Assembly: GCA_036555105.1 (NCBI GenBank) | Contig: DATBMA010000114.1 | Coordinates: 1 to 64,000 of the forward strand | Direction of reading: 5' to 3' | DNA length: 64,000 nucleotides | Origin: DATBMA01 sp036555105 | GTDB taxonomy: Bacteria > Actinomycetota > Acidimicrobiia > Spongiisociales > ZC4RG35 | Translations under genes and position numbers: made by a program | The notes under the pieces: model-generated | The model's input: the letters and a program-made list of their open reading frames with translations, nothing else | Told to the model about the DNA's origin: nothing | Database searches by the model: none | Shown here: positions 33,647 to 42,135 of the stretch, in pieces | Layout: every line of letters begins with the position of its first letter | Numbering within the stretch: position 1 is the stretch's first letter

Positions 33647-35284
33647 GTGCGCGTCGCAGGGGCCCAACTCAACCTGACGGTGGGCGATCTCGAAGGCAAC
33701 GAGAGCCGGATCGCCGAGGCGATGGCCTGGGCCGAGGCCGAGCAGGCGGATGTACTGCTACTCCCGGAGCTGGCCGTGACCGGATATCCGCCCGAGGACC
33801 TGCTTCTGCGCGATGACTTCGTCGATGCCAACGTCGAGGTGGTAAGGCGCCTAGCGGCAGGGTCGGGCCATACCACGGTGGTGGTGGGGTTCGCGGCGCC
33901 GGCGCTAGGCCCCCCCCGTGGTGCGCCCGACGCCATGAGTCGCAACGTCGCCAATGCCGCCGCCATCATCGGCAACGGCCAGTGGCTGGGGACCTACAAC
34001 AAGGTGCTCCTGCCCAACTATGGAGTCTTCGACGAGGACCGCTACTTCGTGGCCGGTGACCGGCCCGATGCGCTTTGGGACATGGCGGATTCGAAGGTCG
34101 GTGTCTCGATATGTGAGGACATCTGGCTCCCGGACGGCCCCCCTGCCAAGCAGGCGGCGGCTGGAGCGCAGTTACTGCTCAACATCAACGCCTCGCCGTT
34201 TCATCGGGGCAAGGCCGTCGAGCGGGAGGCGATGCTGACCGAGCGAGCCAAGTCGGCAGATAGCCCGCTGGTCTACCTGAACACGGTGGGAGGGCAGGAC
34301 GAGCTGGTCTTCGACGGCGCCTCGGTGACCATCGATCGCGACGGCACGCTGCTGCACCGCTCCCCCCAGTTTGCCGAGGACCTCTTCGTGGTCGACGTAG
34401 GTGAAGGATCGGGCAGGGCGAGGGGCACGGCCGAGCTGCTGGCAGGTGAGGCCGAGATCTACCCGGCGCTGGTCACGGGTCTGCGCGACTACGTCCGCAA
34501 GAACGGGTTCAACGGGGTGGTGATCGGGCTATCGGGAGGCATCGACTCTGCCCTGACCGCCGTCATCGCGGTTGATGCCCTCGGGGCCGATGCGGTGTGG
34601 GGGGTGGGCATGCCGACCCGTTACAGCTCCGAGCACTCCGTGACCGATGCCCGTGACCTGGCTGCCCGGCTTGGGATCCGCTTCGACCTTGTGCCGATCG
34701 ACCCGGTCTTCGCCTCTCATCTGGAAAGCCTCGACCCGCTGTTTGCCGGTACCGAGTTCGGGGTGGCCGAGGAGAACTTGCAGGCCCGGATCCGGGGGGC
34801 ACTTCTGATGGCGGTATCGAACAAGTTCGGTCCGATGGTCGTCGCCACCGGCAACAAGTCGGAGATGGCGGTCGGCTACTCCACCATCTATGGCGACATG
34901 GTCGGCGGCTTCGCGGTCCTCAAGGACGTCTTCAAGACAGAGGTGTATCGGCTGGCCGAGTGGCGGAACCGCGAGACGGAGATGATCCCCCGGTCGACGA
35001 TCGCCAAGCCGCCCTCTGCCGAGCTACGGCCGGACCAGAAAGACTCCGACTCTCTGCCTCCATACCCAGAGCTCGATGCGATCCTGGAGCGATACGTCGA
35101 GGACGACCTGTCTCCACTCGCCATCATCGAGGCCGGCTTCGACGAAGCCACCGTCAGGAGGGTCGTTCGGATGGTCGATCGCAACGAGTACAAGCGCAGG
35201 CAGGCTGCCCCGGGTGTGAAGATCACCACCAAGGCGTTCGGGCGTGATCGCCGACTCCCCATCACCAACGGGTACGGACGATGA
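33647..35284 (+). CDS. nadE: Glutamine-dependent NAD+ synthase
   Basis: A 545-residue two-domain enzyme for the last step of NAD synthesis. The N-terminal nitrilase-like glutaminase has the Glu-Lys-Cys triad in PELAVTGYP, TYNKVLLPNYGVFDE and GVSICEDIWLPD. The C-terminal synthetase has the P-loop IGLSGGIDSALTAVIA and ATGNKSEMAVGYSTIYGDM. Although the frame is open much further upstream, homology begins at VRVAGAQLN; the GTG there lies exactly 7 bases after TACCTT (33635-33640), so a leaderless message is likely. It overlaps the aminotransferase gene by four bases. Confidence 0.93.
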   Translation: MRVAGAQLNLTVGDLEGNESRIAEAMAWAEAEQADVLLLPELAVTGYPPEDLLLRDDFVDANVEVVRRLAAGSGHTTVVVGFAAPALGPPRGAPDAMSRNVANAAAIIGNGQWLGTYNKVLLPNYGVFDEDRYFVAGDRPDALWDMADSKVGVSICEDIWLPDGPPAKQAAAGAQLLLNINASPFHRGKAVEREAMLTERAKSADSPLVYLNTVGGQDELVFDGASVTIDRDGTLLHRSPQFAEDLFVVDVGEGSGRARGTAELLAGEAEIYPALVTGLRDYVRKNGFNGVVIGLSGGIDSALTAVIAVDALGADAVWGVGMPTRYSSEHSVTDARDLAARLGIRFDLVPIDPVFASHLESLDPLFAGTEFGVAEENLQARIRGALLMAVSNKFGPMVVATGNKSEMAVGYSTIYGDMVGGFAVLKDVFKTEVYRLAEWRNRETEMIPRSTIAKPPSAELRPDQKDSDSLPPYPELDAILERYVEDDLSPLAIIEAGFDEATVRRVVRMVDRNEYKRRQAAPGVKITTKAFGRDRRLPITNGYGR

Positions 35285-36114
35285 CGGTGCTGGTCGACGG
35301 CATTCCCGGCGAGGGGAGCATCCCCGCCGGTGACGGGGCGGTCCTGCGGGGAGACGGCTGCTTCGAGGTGCTTCACGCCTACGGAGGGCGAGCCTTCGAG
35401 CTGGACGCCCATCTGCAACGGCTGGAGTCCAGTGCCGAGATGCTCCGGATCGAACTGCCCCCGCGGGCCACAATCGGGCAGTGGGTTGAGAGAGCGGCGA
35501 GGGAAGCCGGTGACGGAGCGGTGCGGATCGTGGTGACTCGGGGAGGGTCAATCCCGGGATGGGACGTTCCGTCGCAAGTCCTGGTGTTCCCGCATGAGCT
35601 GCCACCGGCGCCGGACAGGCTGAAGCTGCGCCCGGTGCGGGCTCCTTGGCACGCGGCTGGTGAGGCCTGGGAGCTGGCGGGCGCCAAGACCCTGTCGTAC
35701 GCGCCGAACCAGGCGGCCACTCGATTGGCGGTGTCGGAAGGGTTCGACGATGCCTTGTTGATCTCTCGTCGGGGGGAGTTGCTGGAAGGGCCGACGTTCT
35801 CGGTGGCCTGGGTTGTGGATGGGCGGCTCGAGACGCCGGCGCTGGATCTCGGCATCCTCGACTCCATCACCCGCCGGCTGGTCCTCTCCGATGCCAGGTC
35901 CGAGGGCATAGAAGTGGTCGAAGACTCCTTCGAAGAAGCGCGCCTGTCCCAGGCCGCTGAAGTCATCGCCATGTCGACGGTCAAGGAGGTGAGCCCGGTA
36001 AGGGCAGTCGGCGAGATCTCGTTTGACGTCGGTCCGGTGACGAAGACTTTGGCGGAGGCCTTCGGCCGCCGAACTCAGCTGACGGCGTCGCAGGCGGCGG
36101 CTGGAGACGGGTAA
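35281..36114 (+). CDS. Class IV PLP aminotransferase (aminodeoxychorismate lyase or branched-chain/D-amino-acid type)
   Basis: A 277-residue fold-type IV PLP enzyme. GDGCFEVLHAYGGRAFELDAHLQRLESSA is the start typical of PabC/IlvE/Dat. The PLP lysine lies in AGAKTLSYAPNQAATRLA near residue 139. LISRRGELLEGPTFSVAWVVDG and ILDSITRRLVLSDARSEGIE follow the family order. Which member it is cannot be decided; the size favours aminodeoxychorismate lyase (folate synthesis). The ATG overlaps the nadE stop. Its last 40 bases overlap the convergent M23 gene. Confidence 0.82.
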   Translation: MTVLVDGIPGEGSIPAGDGAVLRGDGCFEVLHAYGGRAFELDAHLQRLESSAEMLRIELPPRATIGQWVERAAREAGDGAVRIVVTRGGSIPGWDVPSQVLVFPHELPPAPDRLKLRPVRAPWHAAGEAWELAGAKTLSYAPNQAATRLAVSEGFDDALLISRRGELLEGPTFSVAWVVDGRLETPALDLGILDSITRRLVLSDARSEGIEVVEDSFEEARLSQAAEVIAMSTVKEVSPVRAVGEISFDVGPVTKTLAEAFGRRTQLTASQAAAGDG

Positions 36115-37397
36115 CCGACCATCCGAGCCAGGATCGTCAGAACGCTCGCCCTGGTGACCTCCGGATCGCCTGCCGGAACCGGGCAGTTCTCCAAGATGCC
36201 GGCTTCGATCAGGTGCTTGCGCGCCTCGTCGCCTGGAATGCTCCAAGGCTCCAAGGCCAGCTCGGTAGGGAGTGCCGCATCGTCTTCCTCGACCTCTGTT
36301 TGGTGGGTCATGGCCCAGTCGATGATCTGCCAAACCTTCGACTCGGTGAGGGCCTCTGAAGGACACCCTCCCTCCAGGCACTTCAAGGCGGAGGCGAGGG
36401 AAACGTCTTCAGGCGGAACCGTGACCTTGGGCTCGCGGCGCGGCAGCGGGGTCTCCAGGGGCTCGGCTTCCTCCGGCTCGAATGAGGGGACCTCGACGCC
36501 GATCGAGAGCTCGAGCCAAAGCGCCAGATCGGCCTGGGTGATCGGCTGGTCCGGGCAGATACCAGCTCCCAGCTCGCAGGGCACGATATAGCCCTTGGTC
36601 AGGAGCCATCCATACATCTTCTCGTCTGCCAGGCCATCGTCGTCGAAGAAAGGCCCTTGGAAGTCCCCCTCCCAATCGGCAGGGAGGGCCAGAGGGGCTT
36701 CTTTGGCTGCAGCCTTCAATGAAGGCTGAGGGTCCACTGGTCGATCTGAGCGGTTGCGCAACTCGAAGTGGAGATGGTCGACGGTGTCCTCGGCGTTGCT
36801 GCTGTCCCCGACCCAGCCGATGACCTCGCCGGCTCGCACCCTGTCACCCAGTTCGAGGTCGGCCCGGACTCCTTTGGAGCGGCCGTCATCTGTGCCGTAG
36901 GTGTCGTTGTTGAGGTGGATGTAGACCGAATACCAGCCGTCGTCGTGGCGGATCTTGACGAAACAGCAGCGATCGTTCTTGGGGTTGTTCTCCATCTTGA
37001 CGACTTCGCCGGCTGCCACTGCCACCACCGGGGTGAGACGAGGCATGGGGATGTCGTTGCCGGCATGCAGCCTCCGTCCCCCATCCCGGAACTCGCCGAA
37101 CAGCGAAGTCACTCTCCCTACCTCCAGCAGCGGGTACTCCATGGGGTACACGAAGCAGGTGGCGACGTGCCGATAGATGCGCGACCGGTCGACCGTGGGG
37201 GGCGGAGGGGGAGCGAGGTCCTCTCCTGCCACGGGAGCGGCCGTGGTCGTGGTGGTCACCGGTTTGGGAGGGCCGGGAGGCGGTGGATAGGAGGAGAGGG
37301 TCACCGGACGGCAGCGGGCGGCGTCGGCTGGGGCCACCACGAATACGGAGGCCAGGACGAAGGCCAGCGCCAGGCCGGCGAATAGCTTTCCCCGCAT
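36075..37397 (-). CDS. Secreted M23 (LytM) family peptidase-like protein
   Basis: A 440-residue exported protein. The N-terminal signal (MRGKLFAGLALAFVLASVFVV) ends near APADAARC. A Pro/Thr-rich linker is followed by the M23 fold at about residues 115-230 with RLHAGNDI (HxxxD zinc ligands) and DHLHFELRN (HxH), so the zinc site looks intact and cell-wall endopeptidase activity is possible. Residues 250-440 are an extra region with an SLH/S-layer-like or unknown fold. It overlaps the aminotransferase by 40 bases tail to tail. Confidence 0.83.
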   Translation of the reverse strand: MRGKLFAGLALAFVLASVFVVAPADAARCRPVTLSSYPPPPGPPKPVTTTTTAAPVAGEDLAPPPPPTVDRSRIYRHVATCFVYPMEYPLLEVGRVTSLFGEFRDGGRRLHAGNDIPMPRLTPVVAVAAGEVVKMENNPKNDRCCFVKIRHDDGWYSVYIHLNNDTYGTDDGRSKGVRADLELGDRVRAGEVIGWVGDSSNAEDTVDHLHFELRNRSDRPVDPQPSLKAAAKEAPLALPADWEGDFQGPFFDDDGLADEKMYGWLLTKGYIVPCELGAGICPDQPITQADLALWLELSIGVEVPSFEPEEAEPLETPLPRREPKVTVPPEDVSLASALKCLEGGCPSEALTESKVWQIIDWAMTHQTEVEEDDAALPTELALEPWSIPGDEARKHLIEAGILENCPVPAGDPEVTRASVLTILARMVGYPSPAAACDAVS

Positions 37398-37443
37398 CGT
37401 GGTTTGATCGGCCGGCCAGGCCCCGCCCTAGAGCGCGAAAAGC

Positions 37444-37536
37444 AGGAAGTCTCACGGTCTCAGGGTCTCGAGGTCTCACGTTGGGCCGTAAAACCGCGCG
37501 ACCGTGAGACGTGAGACGTGAGACGTGAGACTTCCT
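37444..37536. repeat. Intergenic phased repeat, copy 8 (longest dyad)
   Basis: AGGAAGTCTCACG at 37444-37456 and CGTGAGACTTCCT at 37524-37536 are perfect 13-bp inverted arms. The left half holds four 8-bp units of the GTCTCAC type; the right half holds four perfect tandem GTGAGAC heptamers at 37504-37531. A stable hairpin about 90 bases long is possible. It ends on the mgtE stop codon. Confidence 0.85.
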
Positions 37537-38935
37537 ATGTCAGCAGTGCCGTGGCGACCGCCAGGAAGCCGGCGAAGCCGAGCAAATCGGTGATCGTGGT
37601 TAGGAAGAGGTTGGAGCCGAGGGCGGGGTCGACCCCCATTCGGCGCAGCAGGAGGGGGATGCCGGAGCCCGCCAGTCCAGCGATCACCAGGTTGGCCCAG
37701 GCGGCCAGCGCCATGGCGAGCCCGACCCGGGCGGGATCCGGGCCACCGTTGACCGATTGCATGACGAATCCCAGGGCTCCCGAGAGGAAGCCGATGAACA
37801 ACCCGTTGATGGCGCCGATGGCGGTCTCCCTGACCAGGATCCGGCCGGTGCTGCCCTGGATGGGGATGTCGTCGAGGGCGAGGCCCCTGATCACCACGGC
37901 CAGGCTCTGTGCTCCCGAGTCTCCTCCGATCCTCGCCACCAGTGGCATGAGCGCGGCCAGCACCACAAACGCATCGAGGATCGGCGAGAACTGACTGACC
38001 GCGATCACGACCGCGGACGAGATGACCACGTCGAATGCGATCCAGGGCAGGCGGCTTCGGATCGAGCGCCGGATGGGGCTGCGCACGCTCTCTCCGGTCC
38101 CGGCCCCCACTGCGACCGCGAAGTCCTCGCTGGCTTCCTCCTGCACCGCCTCGATGACGGCATCGGTCGTGACCATTCCCAGCAAGCGGCCATGGTCATC
38201 GACCACCGGCAGCCCGAACAGGTGATAGCGCTGGATCAGCTCTGCCACCTCTTCACGGTCGGTGTTGGCTTCGACCGTCAGCACATCCGGCACCATGACC
38301 TCGTCGAGCCCGACTCCGGGCCGGTTGAAGACCAGATCCCGGAAGGAGACCACTCCTTTGAGCGCCCGGTTGTCATCGACGACGTAGACGTATGAGAGGT
38401 CCTCGAGCTCCTCATGCAGTGAGCGAATGCGCTCGATCGCCTCGCCTGCGCTGAGTCCCAAGGGCAGGGCGGCGATGTCGGTCGTCATCAGGCCCCCGGC
38501 CGAGTCGGGTGGATAGAGGAGGAGCCGGCGGACTTCGTCGGCAGCCTCTTGATCCATGAGGTCGAGGAGGGACACAGCGGTGTCGTCCTCGAACTCGCCG
38601 AGGAGGTCGGCGGCATCCTCCGGGTCCATCTCGGCCAGGAGGCCGGCTGCAGCCTCCACCGTGTAGTCCTCGAGCATCCCGACCGCCAGCTCGGGCTGCA
38701 TCTCAACCAGCACGTCGGCCGCCTCCGCCGGTTCCAGGTCCGAGAGCAACTCGGTCATCGCCTCGTCGGACAGCTCCTCGAGGATGTCGGCGGCTGCCCC
38801 GGGGGCGGCTTCGGCCAGCGCCTCCCATGCCTCGCCATGGGTGTCCAGGAACTCCTCGACCTCCTCTGGGCGACGGCGCGCTTGAGCAAGCAGGAGACGC
38901 GCCAGATGGCGCGGGCTACGAAGTCGGAGTTTCAC
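37535..38935 (-). CDS. mgtE: MgtE family magnesium transporter
   Basis: A 466-residue magnesium channel. The N-terminal superhelical domain (residues 20-140) has repeated acidic AADxLxxL units (LEPAEAADVLVEMQPELA, LAEMDPEDAADLLGEFED). Two CBS domains follow (near residues 150-275), with YVYVVDDNRALKGVVSFRDL and LPVVDDHGRLLGMVTTDAV. The last 180 residues hold five membrane segments, including the family motif AALMPLVARIGGDSGAQSLAV. Cytosolic Mg2+ bound between the N and CBS domains closes the pore in relatives. Confidence 0.92.
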   Translation of the reverse strand: MKLRLRSPRHLARLLLAQARRRPEEVEEFLDTHGEAWEALAEAAPGAAADILEELSDEAMTELLSDLEPAEAADVLVEMQPELAVGMLEDYTVEAAAGLLAEMDPEDAADLLGEFEDDTAVSLLDLMDQEAADEVRRLLLYPPDSAGGLMTTDIAALPLGLSAGEAIERIRSLHEELEDLSYVYVVDDNRALKGVVSFRDLVFNRPGVGLDEVMVPDVLTVEANTDREEVAELIQRYHLFGLPVVDDHGRLLGMVTTDAVIEAVQEEASEDFAVAVGAGTGESVRSPIRRSIRSRLPWIAFDVVISSAVVIAVSQFSPILDAFVVLAALMPLVARIGGDSGAQSLAVVIRGLALDDIPIQGSTGRILVRETAIGAINGLFIGFLSGALGFVMQSVNGGPDPARVGLAMALAAWANLVIAGLAGSGIPLLLRRMGVDPALGSNLFLTTITDLLGFAGFLAVATALLT

Positions 38936-39022
38936 CGGGGCACCTCCCGACCGGGCAGGCCGGGCACAGGGTACCGCGCCCGTTACCTGGGCTCGACCAT
39001 CGATTCAGTCGGGGGAGCCAGA

Positions 39023-39499
39023 TCAGCCCCGGTACGGGCGGACCGACACCACCTTCACGCCAAAGTTGCCGCCGGGCGCCCGATAGGTCACCTCGTCGCC
39101 AACTCGAGCACCGAGCAGCGCCTTGCCGAGGGGACCGGAGGGTGAGGCCAGCAGATGCCCCGGCACTTTGTTCTCGGGCGTCGCCACGAGGTACTCGGCC
39201 TCCTCGCCCTCGCCATCGATCAAGGTGACGATGGAGCCGATCTCCACCCGACCAGTGTCCTTGGCCTCCCGCACCTGTGCCCCAGCCAGGATGTGCTCGA
39301 TCTGGCGGATGCGAGCTTCCATGAGCCCCTGGTCGTTCTTGGCGGCGTCGTAGTCGGCGTTCTCCCTGATGTCGCCATGGGAGCGGGCTTCGGCCAGACG
39401 TGCTTCGAGCTCCTGCCTCCCCGCGGTCTGCAGGTTGTCGAGCTCGTCCTTCAACTTGGCGTAGGCCTCGGCAGTGAGCCAGGTCGGCTGATCGGTCAT
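39023..39499 (-). CDS. greA: Transcription elongation factor GreA
   Basis: A 158-residue factor that rescues backtracked RNA polymerase by stimulating transcript cleavage. The N-terminal coiled coil carries SHGDIRENADYDAAKNDQGLMEARI, whose acidic tip residues reach the active site. The C-terminal FKBP-like domain includes GSIVTLIDGEGEEAEYLVAT and SPSGPLGKALLGARVGDEV. It is read alone; 39500-39554 upstream contains two palindromes. Confidence 0.93.
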   Translation of the reverse strand: MTDQPTWLTAEAYAKLKDELDNLQTAGRQELEARLAEARSHGDIRENADYDAAKNDQGLMEARIRQIEHILAGAQVREAKDTGRVEIGSIVTLIDGEGEEAEYLVATPENKVPGHLLASPSGPLGKALLGARVGDEVTYRAPGGNFGVKVVSVRPYRG

Positions 39500-39528
39500 G
39501 GCGCCGGAGCTTAGGTAGGGGTGAGAGC

Positions 39529-39558
39529 CTTTCCGGAAAGCTGGCTGAGGGCCCTCAG
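39529..39558. other. Pair of palindromes between greA and the GNAT gene
   Basis: CTTTCCGGAAAG (39529-39540) and CTGAGGGCCCTCAG (39545-39558) are perfect palindromes 4 bases apart. The second overlaps the last codons of the GNAT gene. They may end that gene's transcript or bind a regulator of greA. Confidence 0.45.
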
Positions 39559-40127
39559 AGTTGCAGGCGCATCAGCCAGCGCCGCCGGCCGGCGCTTCTG
39601 GCCGGAGTCTCCAGCACCCGTGCGAAGCCGGCCCGCTCGAACATCGAAGTGAAGCCGACGTACCCGAACGCAACATCGACCCGCTGTCCCTCCGGGTCGA
39701 TGGGGTACGCCTCCAAAGCGGGAACCCCGACCGATCTTGCGTGCTCAACAGCCCCATGCAGCAGTCCTTCGGCCACACCCTTACGACGGAACCCAACCCG
39801 GATCTGGAAACACACGATCGACCACACCGGGACCTCGTCGACCTTCGGGATCGTGCGCGAGCGGACCAGACGCTCCAACCTCTCACGTGGCCAGAAGCCC
39901 AGCCAGCCGGCCGGCTCCCCGTCCAGGTATCCGATCAGGCCAGGAGGGGGGCCCTTCTCCACCTCCGACTCGAGGCTGGCTTCGCCAGAGCCGGGGCCAC
40001 CCTTCCGATAGTCGGATGAGGATCGCCGCCAGTACTGACACCAGCATCCGAGCGGTCCGTGGCCTTCGAACAACTGAATGATGTCGGGCCAGCGATCGCT
40101 GGTGGCGGGGACCACCTCGAGGGCCAT
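39555..40127 (-). CDS. GNAT family N-acetyltransferase
   Basis: A 190-residue acetyl-CoA transferase. The acetyl-CoA loop is QIRVGFRRKGVAEGLLHGAV near residues 115-134, and SIVCFQIR forms the preceding strand. Residues 20-60 contain GPLGCWCQYWRRSSSDY, a motif of a GNAT subgroup often annotated as small-molecule or peptide acetyltransferases. I take the ATG at 40127 (MALEVVPATSDRWPDI). It is divergent from selD. The substrate is unknown. Confidence 0.8.
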   Translation of the reverse strand: MALEVVPATSDRWPDIIQLFEGHGPLGCWCQYWRRSSSDYRKGGPGSGEASLESEVEKGPPPGLIGYLDGEPAGWLGFWPRERLERLVRSRTIPKVDEVPVWSIVCFQIRVGFRRKGVAEGLLHGAVEHARSVGVPALEAYPIDPEGQRVDVAFGYVGFTSMFERAGFARVLETPARSAGRRRWLMRLQL

Positions 40128-40178
40128 CCGATGGTTGTACCAGGATTGGCTCGATCCCCGACTCGTAACATCGCCGCC

Positions 40179-41216
40179 ATGGCGAACGACTCGGAGAGGC
40201 TTCGCCTGACCCGCTTCAGCCACGGGGCCGGCTGTGCCTGCAAGCTGGGCCAAGCCGAGCTCGCCCGGATACTGGAGCCCATCCGCGAACACCCGGCGGT
40301 GAGCCACCCGGACCTGCTGGTGGGCTTTGGGCTGGCGGACGACGCCGGGGTGTTCGATCTGGGCAACGGCACCGCCCTGGTACAGACCGTCGACTTCTTC
40401 ACGCCGGTGGTGGACGAGCCGTATGAATGGGGCAGGATTGCCGCGGCCAACGCCCTCAGCGACGTTTATGCGATGGGAGGACAGCCGCTGACTGCGCTCC
40501 AGCTGCTTGGCTGGCCGCGGGACGTGCTCTCATGGGAGACGGCCGGCGAGGTCCAGCGGGGGGGAGCTGACGTGGCCGCCAAAGCGGGCTGCACCCTGGT
40601 AGGTGGACATTCAGTCGATCTACCTGAGCCCGTCTACGGACTGGCGGTCACCGGGCTGGTGGATCCGGCCCGCATGCTGACCAATGCCGGGGCCCGGCCC
40701 GGGGACGCGCTTGTCCTCACCAAGCCGCTCGGAATCGGGATCATCACGACCGCGATCAAGCGGGAGATCTGCCCTCCCGGCCTGGCTAGGCAGGCTATCG
40801 ATCAGATGGCCACTCTCAACGAACAGGCCGCCGGCGCCGCGTTGGAGTGCGGCGCCCACGCCGCCACCGATGTGACCGGTTTCGGTCTGCTCGGGCACTT
40901 ACGGGAGATGCTCCTTGCTTCAGGGGCCGCCGCCAGCATCGACGCTGGCGCGGTTCCGGTGCTGGATGGGACCTGGGACCTGCTCGCGGCCGGTGCATTC
41001 TCGGGAGGCAGCGGTCGCAATCTCGCCGCCGTCCGTCCCCATGTGGCCGGCGCCGTCGACGAACCGACATTGCGCGTGCTGGCGGACGCACAGACGAGTG
41101 GCGGCCTGCTGGTGGCTCTTCCGCTCGATCGGCTGGCGGAAATGCACGCACGGCTGCCGCAGGCGATCGAAGTCGGGCGGATCACTCAGGGCGATGGGAC
41201 CATCGAAATCACTTGA
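40179..41216 (+). CDS. selD: Selenide, water dikinase (selenophosphate synthase)
   Basis: A 345-residue enzyme that makes selenophosphate from selenide and ATP. The N-terminal loop SHGAGCACKLG places the catalytic cysteine at residue 19 (equivalent to Cys17 in E. coli), with K22 next to it. Metal/ATP residues follow in FGLADDAGVFDLGNGTALVQTVDFF and LVGGHSVDLPEPVYGLAVTG; TDVTGFGLLGHLREML is a family signature. No selA, selB, tRNA-Sec or selenouridine synthase is in the window, so what uses the selenophosphate is unclear. TAACAT lies 8 bases before the ATG with no ribosome site. Confidence 0.93.
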   Translation: MANDSERLRLTRFSHGAGCACKLGQAELARILEPIREHPAVSHPDLLVGFGLADDAGVFDLGNGTALVQTVDFFTPVVDEPYEWGRIAAANALSDVYAMGGQPLTALQLLGWPRDVLSWETAGEVQRGGADVAAKAGCTLVGGHSVDLPEPVYGLAVTGLVDPARMLTNAGARPGDALVLTKPLGIGIITTAIKREICPPGLARQAIDQMATLNEQAAGAALECGAHAATDVTGFGLLGHLREMLLASGAAASIDAGAVPVLDGTWDLLAAGAFSGGSGRNLAAVRPHVAGAVDEPTLRVLADAQTSGGLLVALPLDRLAEMHARLPQAIEVGRITQGDGTIEIT

Positions 41217-41240
41217 CCGCCAGGAGTAGCCTTCCCCTCG

Positions 41241-42128
41241 ATGAGCATATGGGAAGAACTCCTCGCCAAGCCCGGCCCCATCATCGCCGATGGGGCGATG
41301 GGGACAATGCTGATGTCGGAGGGCCTCCAGTTCGGCGACCCGCCTGAGCTTTGGAACGTGCTCTATCCGGATCGAGTGCGGGCCATACACCGCGGTTACA
41401 TAGATGCCGGGTCAGACATCGTCCTCACCAACACTTTCGGGGGGACCCGCTTCCGGCTGGCCATGCACAACCTCGAGAGCCGGGTCGACGAGCTCAACCG
41501 CACCGCCGCCATCATGTTGCGGGCCGAAGTCGATCTCTCCGGGCGGAGCGTGGTGGTGGCCGGCGACATCGGTCCCTCCGGTCAGATCCTGGCTCCTTTG
41601 GGCACGCTCGACTACTACGAGGCCGTGGACGGATTCGCCGAACAGGCCGCTGCACTTGTGGCAGGCAGGGTCGATGTCATCTGGATCGAGACCATGTCGG
41701 CCCTGGAGGAGATGAGGGCCGCATTCGAAGGAGTGAGACGAGCTTCCCCCGACATCCCGATCATCGCCACTATGACCTTCGATACCCGAGGTAGGACGAT
41801 GATGGGGATCACACCCGAGCAGGCGGCCGTCGAGTTGCTGGCGCTCGGCGCCGCCGCCATCGGCGGCAACTGTGGCAATGGACCCGATGAGCTACTCGGC
41901 GTGGTCGAGAAGATGCGTGAGGTGGCTCCGGACGCGCTGATCGTGGCCAAGTCGAATGTGGGGATGCCGCAGCTGATCGACGGCCGCGCCGCGTACCTCA
42001 CCACTCCCGAGGACATGACCAAGTACGCATCGGAGGCCCACCACCTCGGGGCCGGGATCATCGGGGCTTGCTGCGGGTCGACCCCGACGCTGCTGGCCGA
42101 CATGGCCGAGGCGCTCCGAGCAGATTGA
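41241..42128 (+). CDS. Homocysteine S-methyltransferase family (betaine-homocysteine methyltransferase-like)
   Basis: A 295-residue zinc TIM barrel that moves a methyl group to homocysteine. The start DGAMGTMLMSEG is the family's homocysteine-binding loop, TNTFGGTRFRLAMHNLESRV follows, and the zinc cysteines are C211 (GGNCGNG) and C277/C278 (GACCGS). It is a stand-alone domain with no cobalamin module, so the methyl donor is direct. Similar bacterial proteins act as glycine betaine- or dimethylsulfoniopropionate-using Bmt. The position beside metF and the betaine genes supports betaine as donor, but a MetH-like partial function cannot be ruled out. Confidence 0.85.
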   Translation: MSIWEELLAKPGPIIADGAMGTMLMSEGLQFGDPPELWNVLYPDRVRAIHRGYIDAGSDIVLTNTFGGTRFRLAMHNLESRVDELNRTAAIMLRAEVDLSGRSVVVAGDIGPSGQILAPLGTLDYYEAVDGFAEQAAALVAGRVDVIWIETMSALEEMRAAFEGVRRASPDIPIIATMTFDTRGRTMMGITPEQAAVELLALGAAAIGGNCGNGPDELLGVVEKMREVAPDALIVAKSNVGMPQLIDGRAAYLTTPEDMTKYASEAHHLGAGIIGACCGSTPTLLADMAEALRAD

Positions 42129-42135
42129 GGGGGCT

